Below, in pieces: positions 23,201-28,969 of a stretch of DNA of 28,969 bases. The DNA is from CAYNLK01 sp964398055 (GTDB lineage Bacteria > Chloroflexota > Anaerolineae > 4572-78 > J111): contig CAYNLK010000074.1 in NCBI GenBank assembly GCA_964398055.1, positions 1-28,969 on the forward strand, read 5' to 3'. A model generated the notes under the pieces. That model saw only the letters and a list, made by a program, of their open reading frames with translations. It had not been told where the DNA came from and ran no database searches. The position numbers were made by a program, and so were the translations under genes. The stretch's first letter is position 1, and every line of letters begins with the position of its first letter.

Positions 23201-23264
23201 CTCCCTCCCCTGGCCCCTCCCCCATCCTTCGACTTTGTTCAGGATGGGGGGCCAGGGAAGGGGT
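23201..23264. repeat. GC-rich hairpin repeat between fixX and the small gene
   Basis: CCCTGGCCCCTCCCCCATCC (about 23208-23227) pairs imperfectly with GGATGGGGGGCCAGGG (23242-23257) over a TTCGACTTTGTTCA loop. This is a common genome-repeat type, placed inside the operon. It could attenuate transcription into the two downstream genes. Confidence 0.65.
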
Positions 23265-23270
23265 CAAAAT

Positions 23271-23606
23271 TTAACCAAATTTGTAAGCCACGCCATAGCC
23301 GCCGCGCGGCAACTGCCAGTCGATGTTCTGGTTGGGACAGCCGATCCGGCAACTGCCGCACTCCACACAAGCCTGGTAGCCGACCAGGATTTTACCGGTT
23401 CGATCATCGCTGAAAACGCCGGCCGGGCAGAAATCCAGGCAGGGATGGGTGGCGCAGGCGGCACATACTTGCTGATCTTTGATACGAATGTGGGCAAAAT
23501 CTTCGTCTACATAATACTTCACCGCGACCAACAGGTCGTCGACGTTGGTCTTAGGCAAAGAGGCCCGCAGGTTGGGGCTGAGGGGTTCGTGATTATTCTT
23601 GCTCAT
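23271..23606 (-). CDS. fixX: FixX-like ferredoxin
   Basis: A 111-residue ferredoxin-like protein. It has Cys48, 51, 56 and 60 (CAACATHPCLDFCP) and Cys80, 83, 86 and 90 (CVECGSCRIGCP). The second set is a standard CxxCxxCxxxCP [4Fe-4S] motif; the first is irregular, as is usual in FixX and in the C-terminal domain of ETF-quinone oxidoreductases. It passes electrons between the FixC flavoprotein and the quinone pool or ferredoxin. It starts 2 nt after the fixC stop, with AGAGGA just upstream, indicating tight cotranslation. Confidence 0.92.
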   Translation of the reverse strand: MSKNNHEPLSPNLRASLPKTNVDDLLVAVKYYVDEDFAHIRIKDQQVCAACATHPCLDFCPAGVFSDDRTGKILVGYQACVECGSCRIGCPNQNIDWQLPRGGYGVAYKFG

Positions 23607-23608
23607 GG

Positions 23609-24925
23609 TTATCCTCTCATTCCGCGCAGTAGCTTCAACATATCCTGGGCCACCCCAAAGAAGGAGCGGCGAGTCCGCAACATGCCGATGATCTCTTTTT
23701 CCATCTCCCGTTTGGGCATCCCATGCGCGGTAAAGTAGCGCAGCGCCGCATCGTTGAGAAAGTTGACGTAAGTGCCCATAAAGTGAGGCGTACTATCCAG
23801 AAAATCGGTCATGCGGCGGTACTGTTTCAAATCCTTGAGCACAAAACTCTCTTCCAACTTACGGCGATATTGTCGCAGAAAATCGCCGGAAAAGTCGTTT
23901 TGCCGGTGCGCGGCGATAGCTGTTTCCCCGGCGAACCTGCCGGCGGTCATAGCCAGGTTGGTTCCCTCACGGTGCAGCGCATCGACCATCCCGGCGGCGT
24001 CGCCGGCCACCAGCACCCCGTCGCCGGCCAGCCTGGGCATACGATCGTAGCCCATTTCCGGGATCAGGTGGGCGCCGTACTCCAGCGACTCGCCCCCTTC
24101 CAGGTAGGGTTTGACAACCGGATGATTCTTGAAGCGGGCCAACACCTCGTAAGGCTTCAGGTTGTGGCTAACGAACTCTTCCAGCAGCAGCCCCACCCCA
24201 ATGGAGATGCCGGCCCTATCGGTGTAAATGAAGGCGGTGCCGGGCAGCCCCAGGGTGGCGTCGCCAAAAATGTCGATGGCCACACCCTCTTTAGGGCCGC
24301 TCAAGCCAAAGCGAGCCTGCACCTCCTTGGCCGGCAAACCGATATACTCCTTGGCCGAGAGGGCCACAAAACGGGGCGGCAGGTCGGCCTCGATTAACTT
24401 GAGCTGCTGGGTCAGCAGGTTGTTGACCCCTTCGGCGATGATGACGAGGGGGGCGTAGATGTCGCCGTCGGGCCGGTCGGTGGTAACGCCGATCACCCGG
24501 CCCTGCTCATCTTTGAGCACCTCCAGCGCCGTGGTTTTGGTGATGACCAGCACCCCCATCTCAACGGCCTGGCGAGCAAACCAGGCGTCAAAGGGGGCGC
24601 GCAGGGCCGTATACGCCTCGGCCGGTTCCTCTTTATACTTCTCGCTCTTGTGCATGATCCGCATCACGCTGTCCGGTGAGAGCATCCAGTAACCCTGTTC
24701 GGTCACAGGGCGTTCAAATGGCGGTTTCCGCTCCCAGTAGTCGGGCAGCACATCGGCCAGGGCGTGGGTGTAGAGCACTCCGCCAAAGAAGTTCTTGGCC
24801 CCGGCAAAGCGGCCTCGCTCTAGCAGGATCACCTGCAGGCCCGCTTTGGTCATAGTGATGGCCGCAGCGACGCCGGCCGGCCCACCGCCGACGACGATGG
24901 CATCGTAGGTAAGTTTAGAGGACAT
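23609..24925 (-). CDS. fixC: FixC, ETF:quinone oxidoreductase-like flavoprotein
   Basis: A 438-residue FAD protein: the N-terminal dinucleotide-binding motif VVGGGPAGVAAAITMTKAG is followed by ERGRFAGAKNFFGG, and a second FAD-contact motif reads GVLVAGDAAGMVDALHREGTN. Length and sequence fit FixC rather than full-length ETF-QO, the iron-sulfur part being the separate FixX. In the complex it accepts electrons from FixAB and passes them to menaquinone at the inner face of the membrane. ATG at 24925 (AAGGAG 7 nt upstream) overlaps the 3' end of fixB by 11 nt. Confidence 0.94.
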   Translation of the reverse strand: MSSKLTYDAIVVGGGPAGVAAAITMTKAGLQVILLERGRFAGAKNFFGGVLYTHALADVLPDYWERKPPFERPVTEQGYWMLSPDSVMRIMHKSEKYKEEPAEAYTALRAPFDAWFARQAVEMGVLVITKTTALEVLKDEQGRVIGVTTDRPDGDIYAPLVIIAEGVNNLLTQQLKLIEADLPPRFVALSAKEYIGLPAKEVQARFGLSGPKEGVAIDIFGDATLGLPGTAFIYTDRAGISIGVGLLLEEFVSHNLKPYEVLARFKNHPVVKPYLEGGESLEYGAHLIPEMGYDRMPRLAGDGVLVAGDAAGMVDALHREGTNLAMTAGRFAGETAIAAHRQNDFSGDFLRQYRRKLEESFVLKDLKQYRRMTDFLDSTPHFMGTYVNFLNDAALRYFTAHGMPKREMEKEIIGMLRTRRSFFGVAQDMLKLLRGMRG

Positions 24926-25961
24926 CGGTTGCTCCTTCCGCGCCAACTTGGGCCGCTTGGATTTGTTTGGTCAGTTCCGGGATGACTTCGTACAGGTCGC
25001 CGACAATCCCCAGGTCGGCAATCTGAAAGATGGCCGCGTTGGGGTCACTGTTGATGGCCAGCACAAAATCCGCCCCGGACATGCCGACCCGGTGCTGCAC
25101 TGCGCCGGAGATGCCGGCGGCAATATACAGCTTGGGCCGGACCGTCTTACCGGTCTGGCCGACTTGGTGCTCATATCCAATCCAGCCGGCATCGACCACC
25201 GGCCGGCTGGCCCCCACCACGCCGCCTAAGGCCGCGGCCAATTCCGCCAGCAATTTGAAACCATCTGGCCCGCCGACGCCTTTGCCGCCGGCCACAATCA
25301 CATCGGCGTACTCGATGTTGAGTTGCTCCTTGGCCGGGATGAAGCGGACGTGCTTGACCGGCATGTCGGCTTCGTTCAGCTCGAGCGTCTCCCGAATCAA
25401 CGTACCGGTTGCCTCCGGTTGTGGTTCCGGCATTGGCAAGACCCGCGGCCGCACCGTGGCCATTTGGGGGCGATGCTGGCGGCACAGAATGGTCGCCATC
25501 AGGTTGCCGCCAAAGGTTGGCCGGGTGGCAGCCAGAATCTTCTGCTTGGGGTCGATGGCCAGCTCGGTGCAGTCGGCGGTCAGGCCGGTGCCAACCCGGG
25601 TGGCGATGCAACTGGCCAGGTCGCGGCCCAGGGTGGTGGCTCCGATCAGGAAAATTTCCGGCTTGTATTTTTCAACCAGTTGGCTGGCCCCAATCGCATA
25701 AGGCAGGTTGCGGTAGCGGGCCAGCACCGGCTCGTCCAGCAAATAGAGTCGTTTAGCGCCGTATCGATAAGCCTGCTCGGCCAGGTGAGCCACATTGTGG
25801 CCCAGCAAAACGCCTTCCACCACACTGCCGGGCAACTCCTCGGTGAGCCGGTTGGCTGCGCCCAGCAATTCCCACGACACGGGATGGGCCTGGCCCTCTT
25901 CCTGTTCGATGAAGACCCAAATTTTAGGGCTATTGTGGCCATTGGTCGTTGTGTTGGTCAT
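24915..25961 (-). CDS. fixB: FixB, electron transfer flavoprotein alpha subunit
   Basis: A 348-residue ETF alpha subunit. The N-terminal domain begins KIWVFIEQEEGQAHPVSWELL. The C-terminal FAD-binding domain holds VAGGKGVGGPDGFKLL, the SRPVVDAGWIGYEHQVGQTG segment and LYIAAGISGAVQHRVGM. The position and sequence of the latter segments agree with bifurcating FixAB/EtfAB. The start codon overlaps the fixA stop (ATGA), so both subunits are translationally coupled. Confidence 0.95.
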   Translation of the reverse strand: MTNTTTNGHNSPKIWVFIEQEEGQAHPVSWELLGAANRLTEELPGSVVEGVLLGHNVAHLAEQAYRYGAKRLYLLDEPVLARYRNLPYAIGASQLVEKYKPEIFLIGATTLGRDLASCIATRVGTGLTADCTELAIDPKQKILAATRPTFGGNLMATILCRQHRPQMATVRPRVLPMPEPQPEATGTLIRETLELNEADMPVKHVRFIPAKEQLNIEYADVIVAGGKGVGGPDGFKLLAELAAALGGVVGASRPVVDAGWIGYEHQVGQTGKTVRPKLYIAAGISGAVQHRVGMSGADFVLAINSDPNAAIFQIADLGIVGDLYEVIPELTKQIQAAQVGAEGATDVL

Positions 25962-26806
25962 TGCGGGCCTCCGTTGCCGGCTACTTTTAGAAAATCCACC
26001 ACCCCGGCCTGGCCGATTTTGCGTAGGGCATAGGCCGTCACTGCGGCCGCGCCCTGTTCGGCCAGGTGGACCATTTCACCCGGCTCTTTGGGCGGCGGGG
26101 TGAAGGCTTTGCCAACGATGGTCGGCGAGCCTTTGATCCCGATCTTGTCAGCCTCAAATTCCACCGGCTCGCTGGCCGACCAGAGTTCCGGCTGGTAGCG
26201 GGCCGCCCGGATCATATTGGCCAGCGGGGCTCGTGCAACCGGGGTGATCTCTTTTTCCACGGCCAGCAGCGCCGGCAGCTTGGTTTTGAGCACTTCGACG
26301 CCTCGTTCGGTCAGGCGATGGACCACCGCTTCGCCGGCCGCCGGATCAATCGACTCGAGATGAACGGCGTAGCTAATGAGAGGCACATTGAGGCGGGTGG
26401 CCACGCCCGGACCTACCTGGGCAGTGTCGCCGTCGATGGCCTGCAGGCCAAACAGGCACAGATCGACCGGCTCTTCGGCCTGGATAGCCTCGATGGCTCG
26501 GGCCAACACGTAGGAGGTCGCCAGAGTATCGGCCGCAGCAAATTTACGGTCAGAGATCAGAATGGCTCGGTCGGCGCCCTGCTCTACACATTCGATCAGA
26601 GCCTCGGCCGCATTGGGCGGCCCCATTGTGATAACGGTTACTTTCCCCCCAAACCGTTCCTTGAGCCGTACGGCCATTTCCAGAGCATGGACGTCGTACG
26701 GGTTGATGATGGCTGGCACGCCTTCTCGGATCAGCGTCCCCGTTTCCGGGTTGATCCGCACGTTGGCCGTGTCCGGCACCTGCTTGATGGCTACAACTGC
26801 GTGCAT
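25958..26806 (-). CDS. fixA: FixA, electron transfer flavoprotein beta subunit
   Basis: A 282-residue ETF beta subunit (MHAVVAIKQVPDTANVRINP, INPYDVHALEMAVRLKE, LFGLQAIDGDTAQVGPGVA). With FixB, FixC and FixX it forms the EtfABCX/FixABCX complex, which couples NADH oxidation to reduction of ferredoxin (uphill) and quinone (downhill). In diazotrophs it feeds nitrogenase, but no nif gene is visible here, so a general supply of reduced ferredoxin is more likely. GGAGGT lies 12 nt before the ATG, a rather long spacing. Confidence 0.95.
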   Translation of the reverse strand: MHAVVAIKQVPDTANVRINPETGTLIREGVPAIINPYDVHALEMAVRLKERFGGKVTVITMGPPNAAEALIECVEQGADRAILISDRKFAAADTLATSYVLARAIEAIQAEEPVDLCLFGLQAIDGDTAQVGPGVATRLNVPLISYAVHLESIDPAAGEAVVHRLTERGVEVLKTKLPALLAVEKEITPVARAPLANMIRAARYQPELWSASEPVEFEADKIGIKGSPTIVGKAFTPPPKEPGEMVHLAEQGAAAVTAYALRKIGQAGVVDFLKVAGNGGPQ

Positions 26807-27273
26807 TGTTTGTCTTTAACCTCCGTAGGTTCTGGGGTTTGGTTGAAGTTTGGTTGGTTACAGACCCTAAGGGTTTCAAAAACCGTGAGGGTCTCATCGA
26901 GAACTCCAGCGAATAGGGCTAGAAATTACCGTTGGCGATATCCACCTCTGTTAAGGATAACCCAAACGGGGCTGGGACGGTAGTGTTAGATGTCATCAAT
27001 TATTAGTGAAGAATATCACTATTTGGACCTTATGGCGATTTTGACTAAAGGGCAGGTGCAGTTGTGGATCGATTGGTTCGGACCTAAAATGAGGGGCCTG
27101 GTGAGAGTGGTAGCTGATTTGGTAGTAATTGAAGCTGGCCAAATTGGGGAATAGGTGGGCCGCGGCCAGAGAATTAGCAAACATGGGGGATAGCCAAAAT
27201 GGCCGGTTTGGTTCATACTGTAAGGTAGAAAGCCACCGTGCTGAAACCTGATCCTGACTTCAAGAAGGTACCT
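26807..27273. other. Divergent intergenic region fixA / cyclase gene
   Basis: This 467-bp stretch holds the leader of fixA with the palindrome 26862-26894, and the leader of the cyclase gene. I see no convincing -35/-10 pair on either strand and no ORF with family-like sequence; two short minus-strand frames (26996-27184, 27019-27216) look random. Confidence 0.5.
26862..26894. repeat. Palindromic AGACCCT repeat in the fixA leader
   Basis: AGACCCTAAGGGTTT (26862-26876) pairs with AAACCGTGAGGGTCT (26880-26894), with two mismatches and a 3-nt loop. The form AGACCCT...AGGGTCT is a common small intergenic repeat type. It would form a hairpin in the 5' untranslated RNA of fixA. Confidence 0.7.
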
Positions 27274-28848
27274 ATGGATATCGAAAACAAACTACGCGTT
27301 TTGGTGGTTGACGATAGCGCTGAAATCCGCAATTTTGTGGTCGAATATATTCTGCGGCCGCACGGCTTCGCCGTCGATATGGCCGTGGATGGAGCAGCCG
27401 GCCTGCAAAAAGCCCTGTCGACCAACCCGGATTTGATCTTGATGGATTATGAAATGCCCCACCTGAGTGGCGTTGAGGTGTTGCGGCAGTTGCGCCAGAA
27501 CAATTGCCAGGTTCCGGTTATCCTGATGACCTCCCACGGTTCCGAACAGGTGGCGGTCGAAGTCTTTCGGTTGGGCATCCAGGATTACATCACCAAGCCG
27601 TTTGCTATCGATGAGATGCAACGGGCCATTGAGAACGCCCTGACCATCACCCGCCTGGAACGGGACAAGGAGATGTTGACCCAGCGGGTGCTGGAAAGTA
27701 ACCGGCAGCTTGAGCAGCGGGTCTACGAATTGAATATTTTGTACCGTATCGGCAAATCGATCACTGCGCTGATGGACCCGGACGTGATGCTGGACCGCAT
27801 TGTCGACGCCGGCCTCTTTATTACCAACGGGGATGAAGCAACGCTGGTGCTGGTTGACCCCAAGACCGGCCAGGCCAAGCGGCACGTTAAAAAGCGACGA
27901 GCCGCCACCATTGCTGCTCCGCAACGCCGCCGGCGTTACACTACCGGCGTTTTGATAGAAGCGGCGGCCAATGACGGTGGGTTGGTTCAACTCGACGGGG
28001 GCAAGCTGCTGTCGGTGCCGCTGGAGATTGGTCAAAAAATGGTCGGGACGTTGAGCGTAAGCAAGCTCGGCGGCTCTTTCACCGGTTACGATGAGCAGTT
28101 GCTACGGATGTTGGCCGACTATGCAGCCATTTCGCTGCACAATCTTGAGCTGATGCACCAACTCCACCTGACCAAAGAGCGCGAGAAACAGCAAATCCGT
28201 AACCTGTTTGAACGCTACGTGGCCCCCACCGTGGTTGACCAGATCTTGCGCCATTCGGGGCAGGTGGAACTGGGCGGCAATCGCCAGACCGTCACCGTTC
28301 TCTTTGCCGACGTGCGCGGCTTTAGCAAATTCAGCGCCTACACCTCCCCCGAGATACTGATCGAGCTGCTCAACCAGTACATCCGGGTCGCCGCCGACGC
28401 CGTTCTGGCCGAGCAAGGTACCCTGGACAAATTTATGGGCGATGCAGTGATGGCCTTTTTCAATGCACCACTGGCCCAGCCTGACCACGCCTTGCGGGCG
28501 GTTCGGGCGGCCTGGAGCTTGCACCGCCGGGTGGAGCAACTGCACCAATATCAGCCCGTCGAATACCGGCTTCATTTTGGGGTGGGCGTCGGCGTCGGCG
28601 AGGTCGTGGTCGGCAACGTTGGCACGCCCCAAATGATGAACTACACCATCATCGGCGATACGGTCAACAAGGTCAAGCGGCTGCAGGAAAACGCCACAGG
28701 TGGGCAAATCTTGATTAGCCAGGAGACTTACTATTTGCTTCAGGATCGCCTGGAAGTGCGGCGGATAGAGAATGTTCATCTCAAGGGCCAGAGTCGGCCG
28801 GAAACCGTGTATGAGGTGCTGACCGTGCCGGGCTGGTTGGGCCGCTAA
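27274..28848 (+). CDS. Response regulator-GAF-class III adenylate cyclase
   Basis: A 524-residue signalling protein. The receiver domain (5-125) has acidic Asp13/Asp14, phospho-acceptor Asp58 (LILMDYE), Thr86 and Lys108. A coiled coil (about 130-165, RLERDKEMLTQRVLESNRQL) leads to a GAF domain (about 170-300). The C-terminal class III cyclase domain (about 335-515) keeps metal-binding Asp346 and Asp390, adenine-selecting Lys386 and Asp462, and transition-state Asn465 and Arg469. All residues needed for cAMP synthesis are present, so a phosphorelay probably controls cAMP production. ATG at 27274 (AGAAGGT 5 nt upstream) is preferred over the GTG at 27238. No sensor kinase gene is adjacent. Confidence 0.93.
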   Translation: MDIENKLRVLVVDDSAEIRNFVVEYILRPHGFAVDMAVDGAAGLQKALSTNPDLILMDYEMPHLSGVEVLRQLRQNNCQVPVILMTSHGSEQVAVEVFRLGIQDYITKPFAIDEMQRAIENALTITRLERDKEMLTQRVLESNRQLEQRVYELNILYRIGKSITALMDPDVMLDRIVDAGLFITNGDEATLVLVDPKTGQAKRHVKKRRAATIAAPQRRRRYTTGVLIEAAANDGGLVQLDGGKLLSVPLEIGQKMVGTLSVSKLGGSFTGYDEQLLRMLADYAAISLHNLELMHQLHLTKEREKQQIRNLFERYVAPTVVDQILRHSGQVELGGNRQTVTVLFADVRGFSKFSAYTSPEILIELLNQYIRVAADAVLAEQGTLDKFMGDAVMAFFNAPLAQPDHALRAVRAAWSLHRRVEQLHQYQPVEYRLHFGVGVGVGEVVVGNVGTPQMMNYTIIGDTVNKVKRLQENATGGQILISQETYYLLQDRLEVRRIENVHLKGQSRPETVYEVLTVPGWLGR

Positions 28849-28854
28849 TCCCGA

Positions 28855-28887
28855 AGGTGAGCGGCGTTTAAAAAAGCGCCGGTCACC
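28855..28887. terminator. Hairpin between convergent genes at the right edge
   Basis: GGTGAGCGGCG (28856-28866) pairs with CGCCGGTCACC (28877-28887) with one mismatch, over an A-rich loop TTTAAAAAAG. It lies 7 bp after the cyclase stop. The arms resemble the AGGTGACCGGC ends of the palindromic elements at 13315 and 22100, so it may be an internally deleted member of that family serving as a terminator. Confidence 0.55.
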
Positions 28888-28907
28888 GGCTCACCATCGA
28901 ACTCGGC

Positions 28908-28969
28908 TTAATAACTTCGCTGGAAGATCACTTCCCAGGAATAATGTCCCCCGCAGTAGTACGAGTCGT
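28908..28969 (-). CDS. C-terminal end of an unidentified gene, cut by the window
   Basis: A minus-strand frame enters from the right edge and ends at TAA 28908-28910. It reads DSYYCGGHYSWEVIFQRSY, an aromatic-rich sequence that looks like a real protein end rather than random code. The convergent position with a hairpin between it and the cyclase gene supports this. Only 20 codons are visible and no family can be named. Confidence 0.35.
   Translation of the reverse strand, partial: DSYYCGGHYSWEVIFQRSY

Overview
The window looks like a chromosomal segment of a GC-rich, probably anaerobic or facultative member of the Chloroflexota (Anaerolineae-like). This is inferred from gene content: a giant BTAD/AAA/TPR regulator, a TIR-NACHT-FGE protein, a tungsten-type aldehyde oxidoreductase operon with its radical SAM maturase, an EtfABCX (FixABCX) complex, and many small inverted-repeat elements, some lying inside genes. 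No rRNA, tRNA, CRISPR array or complete insertion sequence was seen.

Layout: (1) 1-4430: a TIR-NACHT protein with a C-terminal FGE-like domain, followed by a REP-associated tyrosine transposase (RAYT) bracketed by REP-type hairpins. (2) 4430-8230, minus strand: a four-gene operon of MoaD-like protein, aldehyde:ferredoxin oxidoreductase, radical SAM maturase and a second MoaD-like carrier. (3) 8231-13164, mostly minus: an AT-rich spacer, a GreA/Rnk-like fragment, a YitT membrane protein, a stand-alone corrinoid protein, a DHA2 multidrug exporter and a YceI protein. (4) 13486-18045, plus: a leaderless SARP/BTAD-AAA regulator and a membrane-anchored M16 peptidase. (5) 18050-20337, minus: an aldo/keto reductase, then a PIG-L deacetylase translationally coupled to a DUF5519 protein. 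(6) 20661-22100, plus: a B12-binding-type radical SAM enzyme. (7) 22200-26806, minus: fixA-fixB-fixC-fixX, a small helical protein and a HicB-DinB fusion. (8) 27274-28848, plus: a response regulator-GAF-adenylate cyclase. A gene fragment runs off the right edge.

The most striking observation is that the radical SAM gene does not end at its first TGA (22038-22040). The frame continues as Cys-TGA-Ala-Glu-Pro, which is the CUAEP tail of the CUAEP/CCAEP-tail radical SAM (seleno)protein family. An 8-bp hairpin with a GGU loop lies 20 nt after the TGA, as expected for a bacterial SECIS element. The gene is therefore read as a selenoprotein of about 479 residues.

A second theme is small mobile DNA. 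There are REP hairpins around the RAYT. Two inverted copies of a ~94-bp palindromic element with AGGTGACCGGCACTT ends are present; one carries a 10-bp direct repeat consistent with a target-site duplication and sits just upstream of the -35 region of the BTAD regulator. A diverged relative, a nested palindromic element before the selenoprotein gene, and in-frame repeats inside the FGE domain are also present. Functionally, the W/Mo aldehyde oxidoreductase, the electron-bifurcating ETF complex and the corrinoid and radical SAM proteins suggest low-potential ferredoxin-based metabolism.
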